DNA from: Neosynechococcus sphagnicola sy1
GTDB taxonomy: Bacteria; Cyanobacteriota; Cyanobacteriia; Neosynechococcales; Neosynechococcaceae
Assembly: GCF_000775285.1 (NCBI RefSeq)
Contig: NZ_JJML01000017.1
Location: 170,132-217,713 of the forward strand
Direction: 5' to 3'
Length of the DNA stretch: 47,582 bases
Position numbers and translations under genes: made by a program. Under the pieces are notes generated by a model that worked only from the letters and a program-made list of their open reading frames with translations, had not been told where the DNA came from and did no database searches. Positions 16,147 to 24,411 of this stretch are shown one piece after another; position 1 is the first letter of the stretch; the number at the start of each line of letters is the position of its first letter.

Positions 16147-17351
16147 AAAATCGCTCCAAGGAAAACAGTGACCAAACCCAGCGCCAGCGAAGGAGGAGAA
16201 CCCCAAGGGTCATCACCGACAGACCCAAAACTGCCAGCCAATGAAGCCATGAGTGCTCCCAGGCACCCAGATAGTGAGAACCCAGACCAATCGAATGAAT
16301 CACAGCGAAGAGGAGCACCGGGATATTCAATAAATGAATCCGTCGCCAGTAGGAACCCAAGGTGTGCATCATCCCATCAAAGCTGGTGCAGGCTGCAGGC
16401 AACATCAACCCAAGGGCTGCCACCCCTAGCCAAAGTGCCCCCTGTTGTTCCGGTAGCATAAAGGCGATCGCATCCAGGTGCCAGTTCAGGGTATGTTGCA
16501 CCATGTGCAGGGTATGGGCGATCGCCAGGAGGCAGGCGCTGACTCCCAAAAACCCGTCGGTAGCGCAGGGGAGCCGCCCAGAGGCGACTGATGGGCCGGG
16601 CAGCTAAGGTCAGCATCAAGCAAAATAGGGACGCATGACCTGTGAAATCCGTCATGGTGTTGCCCGTTCGCAGGAGGGTTAACCCACCAATCAGCAGCAT
16701 CACCCAACCGCCGATGCGAAACAATTGGCTGCGACGATCCGCACTGATCACCGATGCCGATAGTCCCACCCCCACCATGGCAGGTAACGTTCCCAATCCA
16801 AAAGCCAACATCGTGGCAGCACCTCGGAGTGGATCACCAGTGGCAGCGGCTTTAATCTGAGCTGCGTACAAAAAACCACAGGGAATCAGCCCCCAAGTGA
16901 TGCCTACCAGCACAGGGGTTAACCAGAATGCTTGGGAGGAGAGCTGCAGCATAGCAGCACTGAGTTGTTGGTGTAGTCTTCCTTGGGTGAAGGGGTGGAA
17001 GAGAGGGGTCGGAGGGAGAAGCTGGGGATTGATTTGAGCCAGTCCCATCCAGATCAGCAGCGTCCCTGTGAAGATAGCCAGTCCTTGGCGCAACCCACTC
17101 TCAATCCCAGCCAATTGTCCCCCGGCCACAAGGACAGACCCCAGGGCACCAATCCCCATCCCCACGAGAACGTAGCTTATCACCCGCCCGAGGTTCAACA
17201 ACCCGTGAAAACAGAACTGTTGCCATAGGGTGGGAGGGGAGGCCGATTGTTGGGAAAGGGAGAAGGCCACCGTCAGCGGGCCACACATGCCAACACAGTG
17301 CCCGAAACTCCCTAGAAATCCCAGCGCCATGATCAGCAGGAAGTCCAACAT
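16121..17351 (-). CDS. SafE/TauE-type membrane protein fused to a ferric-reductase-like heme domain (one apparent frameshift)
   Basis: The first ~230 residues are a sulfite-exporter/UreH-like SafE domain: MLDFLLIMALGFLGSFGHCVGMCGPLTVAF with the GHCxGMCGP metal-site motif, and WGLIPCGFLYAAQIKAA in the second half. A new membrane module then begins at MTDFTGHASLFCLMLTLAARP and continues in the next frame as CLLAIAHTLHMVQHTLNWH, HTLGSYWRRIHLLN and FAVIHSIGLGSHYLG. Its histidine-bearing helices resemble ferric-reductase-like transmembrane (MsrQ/YedZ) proteins. The frame changes once at 16545-16555 (CCC-AAAAA-CCC); correction gives one 409-aa protein. SafE proteins with this Cys motif are linked to copper handling and cytochrome oxidase assembly. 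Coupling to a heme-type domain suggests metal reduction and transport, which is inferred. Confidence 0.7.
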
Positions 17352-17357
17352 GGTGAT

Positions 17358-17921
17358 TTATTGACGGGTGGTTGGAACCTGGATAATAACAGTGGTTTCA
17401 ATGGGTTGATGATGGTGAACAAGGGTCTCATGCCCATTGGCATTGAGTGTGACTTTAATCTGATGCTGACCTGGCTCTAAACTGGGGAGATAAAACCAGG
17501 AGCCATAGATGCGAGTAATTTTCTTGCCATCGATGTAAAGATGAACGTGTCCCTCGGTGGGGATACTGGCAGCATTGACCCGCTCTGGCGCAAAGCGAAA
17601 GTTTGTAACCTTGACTTCCAAATTCCAGCCCCTGATGGCATCGGGATGCACTATCAACTGCACAGTTGGGACGGGCTGACCTGGGGGAATCTCCAGTTGT
17701 TGGTGAGCGTGGGTTCCATCACTGTCTAGGCTCATTCCAGAGGACTCGTGGGCAAACAGCACCCCAGCAGGTGCATCTGCAGTATGGGCGATCCCTGCTC
17801 CAGTACCCACGAGGGTCATCAAGAGGAAGCTGACCGAGGGTAGCCAATCCCTTGTAGAGCGGCAGATTGGGGTTTTTATTCCCAAGAAATACAGGGGGAA
17901 TCCTGGCTGATTCTTGATCAA
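17358..17921 (-). CDS. Exported histidine-rich protein of unknown function
   Basis: This 187-aa protein has a hydrophobic export segment at about residues 27-46 (LPSVSFLLMTLVGTGAGIAH). The mature beta-sandwich-like domain is rich in histidine: HTHAHQQLEIP-type residues near 70, EGHVHLYIDGKKITRIYGSWFYLPSLEPGQHQIKVTLNANGHE, and a VHHHQPIE cluster. The HVHLYIDG...GxWFxLPxLxPG motif recurs in small periplasmic proteins beside copper genes. It is the first gene of the operon; the SafE fusion starts 6 bp after its stop. The histidines make a metal carrier role plausible but unproven. The long basic N-terminus before the export helix may mean a later start. Confidence 0.6.
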   Translation of the reverse strand: MIKNQPGFPLYFLGIKTPICRSTRDWLPSVSFLLMTLVGTGAGIAHTADAPAGVLFAHESSGMSLDSDGTHAHQQLEIPPGQPVPTVQLIVHPDAIRGWNLEVKVTNFRFAPERVNAASIPTEGHVHLYIDGKKITRIYGSWFYLPSLEPGQHQIKVTLNANGHETLVHHHQPIETTVIIQVPTTRQ

Positions 17922-17990
17922 AATATTGCTAAGGCAGGGAACTTTGAAGAATTCTCTTCATTCTGATTTGAGTCGCTGGCGTCGTCAAAA

Positions 17991-18001
17991 GACAGGTTGT
18001 C
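17991..18001. promoter_or_regulatory. Candidate BlaI-type operator, upstream copy
   Basis: GACAGGTTGTC is an 11-bp palindrome with ACA-N3-TGT at its core. It lies in the shared region between the divergent exported-protein operon (17921) and the BlaI-type gene (18086). The second copy at 18075-18087 has the same ACA-N3-TGT core. BlaI/MecI/CopY regulators bind ACA/TGT-type dyads, usually with a 2-base centre, so the 3-base centre is unusual. Confidence 0.4.
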
Positions 18002-18074
18002 AAACCCATGGACTAGGCAGAGGGTTGGCCTGATACTTTGAGATACCCTAATAAAGAGACTCAGTCTGGTCGAG

Positions 18075-18087
18075 ATACATATTGTAT
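18075..18087. promoter_or_regulatory. Candidate BlaI-type operator overlapping the repressor start codon
   Basis: ATACATATTGTAT is a perfect 5-bp dyad around TAT, and its last two bases are the first two of the ATG at 18086. A bound repressor here would block its own transcription or translation start, which fits autoregulation. Confidence 0.5.
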
Positions 18088-18514
18088 GGTTCCCCTTCCC
18101 AACCACCGCCCGCAACAACTCTCCCTCGGCCCCCTAGAGACAGAGATATTGAAAATTGTCTGGGATCTCGGTTCTGCAACGGTTAAAGATGTCCACGAGC
18201 TCATTTTGGCTGATCCCAACCGCGAGCTTGCCTATGCCTCGGTGACCACAGTGCTGAATCGTCTGACCAAGAAAGGTTGGCTGACTTGCAATAAGCAGGA
18301 TCGAAGTTTCACCTGGCAACCCCTGGTATCTGAACAGCAAGCTAGGGCACTCCATGCCTATGTACAGTTGAACCAGTTTTTGGCGGTGGGCAATCCGGAT
18401 GTGGTAGCCGCTTTCGCCGATAGCCTGGATCAAGCCAGTGTGGAACAACTGGAGGCGATCGCCCAAAAACTCCAAGCTGTCCGCAAAGCCAAGGAGGATG
18501 GAACATGCACTTGA
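18086..18514 (+). CDS. BlaI/MecI/CopY-family transcriptional repressor
   Basis: The 142-aa protein has the winged-helix layout of the family: LSLGPLETEILKIVWDLGSATVKDVHELI (first helices), then the recognition region ELAYASVTTVLNRLTKKGWL, and a C-terminal dimerisation helix (QASVEQLEAIAQKLQAV). These repressors are relieved either by metal binding or by proteolysis through a partner M56 membrane protease. The start MVPLPNHRPQQL is chosen because cyanobacterial homologues open this way; an upstream TTG at 18038 is less likely. The next gene, an M56 peptidase, starts inside its 3' end (10-nt overlap), which points to a BlaI-BlaR-like signalling pair. Two palindromes in the upstream region are candidate binding sites. 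Confidence 0.85.
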   Translation: MVPLPNHRPQQLSLGPLETEILKIVWDLGSATVKDVHELILADPNRELAYASVTTVLNRLTKKGWLTCNKQDRSFTWQPLVSEQQARALHAYVQLNQFLAVGNPDVVAAFADSLDQASVEQLEAIAQKLQAVRKAKEDGTCT

Positions 18515-19355
18515 TGATGTTGCTGGTTGCTTTGGGACTAGCCTGGTCTGTACGTTACCGCTGGGTAGAATCCGGAGGTCACTGGGAAAAACGTTGGCAA
18601 TGGGGGTTAAGACGGTTGCTATTTCCCCCTCTGATGTTACTCTCAACAGCGATCGCCGTGATGTGGATGGGCCCCCATGGGCAGATGGTCTGGGCGTGGG
18701 AGGGTTGGCTCAGTTATGCACTGGCAATCGGCTGGCTCGTCTTTGCTGGGATTTTATGGCTAAAGCATTTCTGGGAGGGCTGGCATATCCTGCAAACCAT
18801 CCGCACCCACTCCACCACCAATCTCAGGGGAAGCGTAGTGCGCGTCCTAGAAATACCTACTCTCTACTGTGCCCAAGTAGGTTTTTGGCATCCGGAACTG
18901 GTGATCAGTCAGGGAATCTTAGATACCTTAGGAGCCGATCATCTAGAGGCGGTACTCGCCCATGAACAGGCTCACCACCATTATCGGGATACGTTCTGGT
19001 TCTTCTGGCTGGGGTGGATACGGCAGATGACAGCTTGGCTGCCACAAACTGAATCCATCTGGCAGGAACTCTTGATGCTGCGGGAACTCCGGGCTGATCT
19101 TTGGGCATCTCGGCAAACCGATGCCCTGCTCCTCGCCGAAGCATTACTCCTGGTTGTCAATCACCCCCGACCCCGATCCTGGCCGAAAATTTTTCTGCTG
19201 CCTTTAGTACGGTCGCTCCCTCCCATCGCCTCACCCAACGCATCGAAGCACTATTAACAGCCGCCGCCGAACCCATACATCCGCCTAGTTGGTGGTCGTG
19301 GAACTGGTTGTTGGTGATCTTACTCCCCCTCTGGGCGATCCCCTTGCATACCTGA
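18505..19355 (+). CDS. M56-family membrane metalloprotease (BlaR1/MecR1 protease-like; one apparent frameshift)
   Basis: Hydrophobic helices lead (MHLMMLLVALGLAW, LLFPPLMLLSTAIAVMWM, YALAIGWLVFAGILWL). The zinc-protease motif LAHEQAHHHYRDTF follows, with H153-E154-x-x-H157, and ELRADLWA supplies the likely third ligand. There is no beta-lactam sensor domain, so it is the short M56 form often paired with BlaI repressors in cyanobacteria. The frame breaks in a C-rich stretch at 19164-19174; adding one C gives NHPPTPILAENFSAAFSTVAPSHRL and a 283-aa protein ending in another membrane helix (WNWLLVILLPLWAIP). Its probable job is to cleave the overlapping BlaI repressor when an unknown envelope signal arrives. 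Confidence 0.75.
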
Positions 19356-19373
19356 ATTGGTTTGGATGATCCC

Positions 19374-20225
19374 ATGAAGTTACAAGCAAGCAGACTCTAC
19401 ATTGTGGGTACCCCTATCGGCAACCTGGAAGATATGACCTTCCGGGCGGTGCAAGTGTTGCAGCAGGTGGATGCGATCGCCGCTGAAGATACCCGTCATA
19501 CGGGCAAGCTGCTCCAGCATTTTCACATCACCACCCCCCAGATTAGCTACCACGATCACAATCGCCAGTCCCGCACCCCAGAGCTGCTCCAGCGGTTACA
19601 GCAAGGGCAAGCGATCGCCCTGGTCACCGATGCTGGCATGCCCTGTATTTCTGATCCCGGCTATGAACTGGTGAAGGCTTGTGTGGCTGCGGCGATTCCC
19701 ATCATTCCCATTCCAGGCGTAAGTGCCGTGACTGCGGCCCTGTGCGCCTCTGGACTGCCGACAGAGCCCTTTGTCTTTGAGGGCTTTCTGCCCGCCAAAC
19801 ATCAGGAGCGTTGCACCTATCTGGAACGGCTTCAAAGCGAAGGTCGTACCCTGATTTTCTATGAAGCCCCCCATCGCCTGCGTCAAACCTTGGTGGATTT
19901 AGCGGCCATGCTGGGTGATCATCGTAGGATTGTAATTGGGCGAGAACTGACCAAACTCCATGAGGAATTCTGGCGGGGTACCCTGGTAGGGGCGATCGCC
20001 CATTATGGCGATCGGGAACCCCAAGGGGAGTTTACCCTGGTCGTCGCCGGGGCTGAGGTTTCCCAGGTAGTGCCCACCCTGGCGGTCTTGAAAGCAGAGC
20101 TACAGCACTTATTGGAACAAGGCCTTTCGCGATCGCAGGCCAGCCGCCAACTAGCTCAAACCACCGCCATACCTCGGCGTCAACTCTATCAATTGACCCT
20201 AGAAATTCAGGTGCCCCAACCCTAG
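19374..20225 (+). CDS. rsmI: 16S rRNA (cytidine(1402)-2'-O)-methyltransferase RsmI
   Basis: RsmI 2'-O-methylates C1402 in the decoding centre of 16S rRNA. The 283-aa protein has the family's tetrapyrrole-methylase-like fold: LYIVGTPIGNLEDMTFRAVQVL at the N-terminus, AAEDTRHTGKLLQHF, SDPGYELVKACV, the SAM loop IPIPGVSAVTAAL, and FYEAPHRLRQTL. All are typical and complete, and the length is normal. The start MKLQASRLYIVG is preferred to a TTG 12 nt upstream. It begins just downstream of the M56 gene on the same strand, but the functions are unrelated. It converges with gshB, with only 8 bp between the stops. Confidence 0.95.
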   Translation: MKLQASRLYIVGTPIGNLEDMTFRAVQVLQQVDAIAAEDTRHTGKLLQHFHITTPQISYHDHNRQSRTPELLQRLQQGQAIALVTDAGMPCISDPGYELVKACVAAAIPIIPIPGVSAVTAALCASGLPTEPFVFEGFLPAKHQERCTYLERLQSEGRTLIFYEAPHRLRQTLVDLAAMLGDHRRIVIGRELTKLHEEFWRGTLVGAIAHYGDREPQGEFTLVVAGAEVSQVVPTLAVLKAELQHLLEQGLSRSQASRQLAQTTAIPRRQLYQLTLEIQVPQP

Positions 20226-20233
20226 CCAGCCCA

Positions 20234-21214
20234 TCAAGTTGCGGCTCTATGCGGCTGATGAGCCACTACCCACTCGATCACCTGCTGTCCTAAACAGCGT
20301 CCCTCCAGTCGGTCAATTTCTCGAATTCCCGTAGGACTGGTAACATTCACCTCGGTCAGATACCCACCAATGACATCAATCCCCACAAAAATCAGGCCAT
20401 CCCGACGCAACGTCGGTGCCAGTTGTTGGCAAATTTCCTGCTCCCGGGCTGTAATTCCCACCTGAGCCACGCGCCCCCCAACCGCCATATTGCCGCGAAA
20501 CTCAGCCCCCGTGGGAATGCGGTTCAAGGCTCCAATGGGTTCTCCATGAAGCAGAATAATCCGTTTGTCTCCCTCCTTCGCTGCGGGTAGATAGGTCTGC
20601 ACCATAACCGGAATCCGTCCCTGTTGGGTGCTGATTTCGATCAGGGAGTTGAGATTGCGATCGCCGGGTTCCAGAAACAAAATCCCTTCTCCGGCTTTAC
20701 CCCCCAGGGGTTTCAGCACCGCAGCCCCTTGCTGCTCGACAAACTCCCGGATCACGGGCTTACTTTGGGTGACAATGGTCTCTGGGATGGCATCCCGAAA
20801 TTGCAGCGCATACATTTTTTCGTTAGCAGCCCGTAGCCCTTGGGGGGCATTGATTACCTGTGTTTGGGTGGGGTCAATATAGTCCAAGAGATAGGTTGCA
20901 AACAGATAAGGCACCGTCACGGGCGGGTCTGTGCGCATAAAAACGGCATTCATAGACTCCAGGGGCTGGGGGATCGACTCAGACAGCGAGAACCAAGCGT
21001 CACGGGTCACCCACCGCTCACCGACCAGGGTGACCGGAACCAGCTGCACCTGCTCCAGCAGGCCCCATGCCTTACCATCTACGACACTGAGTTGATGAGC
21101 CTGGGTAATCCAGACTTCATGCCCTAAGGCTTGGGCGGCCTCCATCAGAGCCACACTGGTGTCATGCCCTGGATCAAGTTGTTGAATCGGATCAATCACA
21201 AAAACAAATTTCAT
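20234..21214 (-). CDS. gshB: Glutathione synthetase
   Basis: GshB joins gamma-glutamylcysteine and glycine with ATP to make glutathione in the cytoplasm. The 326-aa protein shows the prokaryotic GSHase opening (MKFVFVIDPIQQLDPGHDTSVALMEAAQALGHEV), FMRTDPPV, the ATP-grasp segment VLKPLGGKAGEGILFL, PVMVQTYLPAAKEGDKRIILLHGEPIGALNR, and the Mg-binding GIDVIGGYLTEVNVTSPTGIREID. Length and motifs are complete. It lies 17 bp downstream of grxC on the same strand, the usual cyanobacterial grxC-gshB pair, linking glutathione synthesis to the protein that uses it. Confidence 0.97.
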   Translation of the reverse strand: MKFVFVIDPIQQLDPGHDTSVALMEAAQALGHEVWITQAHQLSVVDGKAWGLLEQVQLVPVTLVGERWVTRDAWFSLSESIPQPLESMNAVFMRTDPPVTVPYLFATYLLDYIDPTQTQVINAPQGLRAANEKMYALQFRDAIPETIVTQSKPVIREFVEQQGAAVLKPLGGKAGEGILFLEPGDRNLNSLIEISTQQGRIPVMVQTYLPAAKEGDKRIILLHGEPIGALNRIPTGAEFRGNMAVGGRVAQVGITAREQEICQQLAPTLRRDGLIFVGIDVIGGYLTEVNVTSPTGIREIDRLEGRCLGQQVIEWVVAHQPHRAAT

Positions 21215-21231
21215 CCGTACCTCTGAAAAAC

Positions 21232-21489
21232 TCAGCGAAGTAAGGGATCTAGCTGTCCCTGTCTGTCTAGAGCATAGAGGTCATCGCAGCCGCCAATGTG
21301 CTGATCATTGATAAAAATCTGAGGCACTGAACGTCTGCCACTGGCTCGTTTTGCCATCGCAGCACGTCCCGCATTGTCCCCATCAATCCGATATTCGGTA
21401 AACTCAACCTTTTTTTTCGACAATAATGCCTTGGCACGCAGACAAAATGGACAAGCTTGCCAGGTGTAGATTTCAATTTTGGGAGGCAT
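21232..21489 (-). CDS. grxC: Glutaredoxin 3 type
   Basis: This 85-aa glutaredoxin has the dithiol active site CPFC (C13, C16) in YTWQACPFCLRAKALL, the cis-proline motif RRSVPQIFINDQHIGG, and the glutathione-binding GGCDDLYAL. It reduces disulfides and glutathione mixed disulfides with electrons from glutathione. The start MPPKIEIYTW puts the active site at the usual position. It leads a two-gene operon with gshB. CPFC in place of the classic CPYC is common in bacteria. Confidence 0.95.
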   Translation of the reverse strand: MPPKIEIYTWQACPFCLRAKALLSKKKVEFTEYRIDGDNAGRAAMAKRASGRRSVPQIFINDQHIGGCDDLYALDRQGQLDPLLR

Positions 21490-21655
21490 AGGCTTTAATG
21501 TTAAGCAATATTTATTATTTTAGAATCCAGATCATTCAGTTCGCTGTTTTCAATGGTTGAACGGAACCCAATTGTCACGAATGCTAGTCTTTGCGAAATA
21601 GGTTGAGTGGGAATCCACTCACACCAGATTGAGACGTGGTTGAGGAGGAAGGTTT

Positions 21656-22195
21656 ATGTCTGTTGGTTCACGTGCCGCCAAGGGTTCGCCCCATCTGTCG
21701 CTTCGTCCTGAGGGGAGTCCCCGCTCCCGTAACGTTCCGATTGCGGCCAGTGGCTCTCGGAATATCCGCTATTCTCAGCGGCAGGCCCTTCCTGGTCTAG
21801 CGAGTCCAACCATTGAGATTCTCCCCAATGGGTCGCGGCCCCTTCCCCTAGGATTACGCTTACTAGGTGAGATTCAGCAGGGCAGTACCATGGGGCTACT
21901 ACTGATCGTCATCGCAGTCTTAGGCGTCTATGGGTGGTCTGTCTACTCCCAGCGACTTTGGAGTCAACAGTTTGAACACTTACAAACCCTACAGCGCCAA
22001 GAACGCCAACTCACTGCCGCCAATGAGGCTTTAAAGAACCAGATGGCAGAGATGGCATTACGCCCCAGCGCGGGGTTGATACCTCCCAGTCCCACCAAAA
22101 CCATTTTCTTGAAGCCCCTACCAACCCGTCCGCTACAGAGGATCGTGCCGGGGAAGGACACCAGCATCGCTTCCACGCCCCCCATGGCTTATTAG
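21656..22195 (+). CDS. Single-pass membrane protein with coiled coil, FtsL/FtsB-like in layout
   Basis: A ~78-residue basic, Ser/Arg/Pro-rich cytoplasmic tail precedes one membrane helix (GLLLIVIAVLGVYGWSVYS, 80-98) and a short coiled coil (LWSQQFEHLQTLQRQERQLTAANEALKNQM, 101-130), then a Pro-rich tail. This is the topology of the divisome proteins FtsL and FtsB, and the following peptidoglycan amidase gene fits an envelope role, but sequence alone does not prove it. It has a strong ribosome-binding site (AGGAGGAAGG, 5 nt before the ATG). It is divergent from grxC over about 165 bp. Confidence 0.6.
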   Translation: MSVGSRAAKGSPHLSLRPEGSPRSRNVPIAASGSRNIRYSQRQALPGLASPTIEILPNGSRPLPLGLRLLGEIQQGSTMGLLLIVIAVLGVYGWSVYSQRLWSQQFEHLQTLQRQERQLTAANEALKNQMAEMALRPSAGLIPPSPTKTIFLKPLPTRPLQRIVPGKDTSIASTPPMAY

Positions 22196-22253
22196 TCAAA
22201 CCTCAAACTCCGGATGTTCGTTGCCCAGCCGTTTTGTCTGCAACTTCTCAACA

Positions 22254-23180
22254 ATGAACTTAAAGTCCAAGCTCCTGATGATTGCCCTGTTGGTAGTGTC
22301 TCTGCTGGTCGTTTCTACAATCTGGTATAGGGGAACTGCCCAAGCTCAGCAGTCCTTTGCGTCTACACGGTGGATCGGCAATGGTGCGGTGTCAACCATG
22401 AACCCCCGAGATCAAGATGCTCGAACTTGTGATCCAAGCAGCCTGCCCCCAACCTGGAACGCCGAACAATTGGGTCTCGATCTACCCCCCTCAGATGGCT
22501 CAATAGCATGGACACAACGGAGCAAATCCCTGGAGAAGCTGGCAACGAGCCTCCAGGGCTACCGGCCGAGAGAAGTTGTACGCATGGCGGATCCGAGCAA
22601 CTATGGCGATCGCTATCAAACAGACATCTATGGCAAACCAGCAAATCATGAGTACATTGTCGTACTCCACGAAACAGTGTATTCAGCGGAGAGTGCGATC
22701 AACTTTTTCCGCACTCCTCATGCCAACGATCTCGATCAGGCAAGCTACCACACCTTAATCGCCCGGGATGGAACGGTGATTTACATTGTTCCCCCGGAAA
22801 AACGTGCCTTTGGAGCGGGGAATTCAGTGTTTCAGGGCGCGAGAGGTTCAGAAACCGTAAAGACCGATCCCAAGCTACCACCATCGGTCAATAACTTTGC
22901 TTATCACGTCTCCCTAGAAACACCGCCGGATGGCGCTCATAATGGCAGTCGTCATAGTGGGTATACCGAGCTTCAGTATCAATCCCTAGGTTGGCTCCTG
23001 TCACGAACGTCGGTACCCGAGTCAAGAATTACGACCCATAAAGCCGTTGATCGCTCGGGTACTCGCCAAGATCCTCGTTCTTTCAATCCGGTCAAGTTCC
23101 AAGCAATGCTGCGGGCCTATCCCCGACAGGTGAGAACAGGCACCGGCGACTGCAAACCTGCGGCCTTGGCAAAGCAGTAA
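22254..23180 (+). CDS. N-acetylmuramoyl-L-alanine amidase family protein (Amidase_2 type), exported
   Basis: The start MNLKSKLLMIALLVVSLLVV gives a clear signal peptide or anchor; an upstream in-frame ATG at 22221 would spoil it. The catalytic domain (about residues 125-290) shows the zinc-site features of the Amidase_2/PGRP fold: YIVVLHETVYSAES (first His), ASYHTLIARDGTVIYIVPP, NFAYHVSLETPPDG, and a late ITTHKAVDRSGTRQDPRSFN (His and Asp). The expected reaction is cleavage of the amide between N-acetylmuramic acid and L-alanine in peptidoglycan. It follows the FtsL/FtsB-like gene on the same strand, so it may act in septal or wall remodelling. Confidence 0.8.
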   Translation: MNLKSKLLMIALLVVSLLVVSTIWYRGTAQAQQSFASTRWIGNGAVSTMNPRDQDARTCDPSSLPPTWNAEQLGLDLPPSDGSIAWTQRSKSLEKLATSLQGYRPREVVRMADPSNYGDRYQTDIYGKPANHEYIVVLHETVYSAESAINFFRTPHANDLDQASYHTLIARDGTVIYIVPPEKRAFGAGNSVFQGARGSETVKTDPKLPPSVNNFAYHVSLETPPDGAHNGSRHSGYTELQYQSLGWLLSRTSVPESRITTHKAVDRSGTRQDPRSFNPVKFQAMLRAYPRQVRTGTGDCKPAALAKQ

Positions 23181-23239
23181 TCCTCAAAGCAACTCCCTAG
23201 GAATCGGGTGGGGCGATTGACAATCGATCTGCCGATAAA

Positions 23240-23269
23240 TTGACAGTAATTGCATTAGCCCGATATGAT
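23240..23269 (+). promoter_or_regulatory. Sigma-70-type promoter before rpsL
   Basis: A perfect -35 TTGACA (23240-23245) is separated by 18 bases from TATGAT (23264-23269), one mismatch from the -10 consensus. It lies about 50 bp before the rpsL start and is the best promoter in the window, as expected for the str operon. Confidence 0.75.
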
Positions 23270-23318
23270 TAGAGATTGTTGAAAGTTGCAAATCAAAAAA
23301 CAGCAGTCTCCCTTACCC

Positions 23319-23699
23319 ATGCCCACTATCCAGCAACTCATTCGTAGTGAACGCCAGAAAACGCTTAAGAAAACTAAATCGCCAGCTTTGAAGAGTTGCC
23401 CCCAGCGTCGCGGCGTTTGCACGAGGGTTTACACAACCACTCCTAAAAAGCCAAACTCGGCCCTTCGGAAAGTAGCGAGGGTACGTTTGACATCTGGGTT
23501 TGAAGTCACCGCTTACATTCCCGGTATCGGCCACAACCTCCAGGAACACTCTGTGGTGATGATTCGTGGAGGTCGGGTCAAGGATCTGCCCGGTGTTCGC
23601 TATCATATTATTCGCGGCACGCTGGATACTGCCGGTGTCAAAGATCGCAAGCAGGGGCGTTCTAAGTATGGTGCGAAGCGACCCAAGGCAAAGAAATAA
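23319..23699 (+). CDS. rpsL: 30S ribosomal protein S12
   Basis: S12 lies at the decoding centre and interacts with the tRNA anticodon region. The 126-aa sequence is complete: [53 protein letters not shown] (the streptomycin-determining PNSALRK loop, with wild-type-looking Lys), [30 protein letters not shown], and a basic tail. Start MPTIQ is the usual S12 start; an upstream in-frame ATG at 23286 is rejected. It is the first gene of the rpsL-rpsG-fusA-tuf series. Confidence 0.98.
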   Translation: MPTIQQLIRSERQKTLKKTKSPALKSCPQRRGVCTRVYTTTPKKPNSALRKVARVRLTSGFEVTAYIPGIGHNLQEHSVVMIRGGRVKDLPGVRYHIIRGTLDTAGVKDRKQGRSKYGAKRPKAKK

Positions 23700-23850
23700 T
23701 TTCCTGGCTCGCAGGATTCTCTCACTACGCTTTCAGCCTTGATCGCGTCAGTTTTCTGAGAAAAATTTAGAAAACCAGTTCGTGCATTCTCTTTTTGGCT
23801 CCATCCAACACTTTGTTCCAATTATCTTGTCACGTCTCTAAAGGCTAACT

Positions 23851-24321
23851 ATGTCTCGTCGTACAGTTATCCAGAAGCGCCCGGTTCCTCCTGACCCTGT
23901 CTACAACAGTCGATTGGTCAGCATGATGGTACGTCGTGTCATGCAACGGGGGAAAAAGTCCATCGCATCGCATATTATTTACGATGCGTTTAAGCTGATT
24001 TCCGACCGCACCGGTGGCGACCCCCTGGAGGTATTTGAGAAGGCAGTTCGCAATGCGACTCCCCTGGTTGAAGTTAAAGCTCGCCGGGTGGGGGGAGCCA
24101 CGTACCAGGTGCCCATGGAAGTTCGTTCCGATCGTGGCACTGCCCTGGCACTCAGATGGCTGATTCAGTTTGCACGGCAGCGTTCTGGACGAACGATGTC
24201 TTCTCGGCTCGCCAATGAACTCATGGATGCAGCCAACGAGACTGGGAGTGCCATTCGTAAGCGTGAGGAAACACACCGGATGGCAGAGGCCAACAAGGCA
24301 TTTGCCCACTATCGGTACTAA
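23851..24321 (+). CDS. rpsG: 30S ribosomal protein S7
   Basis: S7 initiates assembly of the 30S head and contacts the E site. The 156-aa protein has the full family sequence: [75 protein letters not shown], and [38 protein letters not shown]. It follows rpsL by about 150 bp, longer than in many bacteria, but no terminator is visible between them, so they are probably co-transcribed. Confidence 0.98.
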   Translation: MSRRTVIQKRPVPPDPVYNSRLVSMMVRRVMQRGKKSIASHIIYDAFKLISDRTGGDPLEVFEKAVRNATPLVEVKARRVGGATYQVPMEVRSDRGTALALRWLIQFARQRSGRTMSSRLANELMDAANETGSAIRKREETHRMAEANKAFAHYRY

Positions 24322-24411
24322 TTTCCGGTGGTCGCTTCCACAAAAAGTATAAAATCTTAACAGATTGGTGATATTGTCTAAGTTTTTGCGGCAGAACCTA
24401 GGGAGGTAGCT

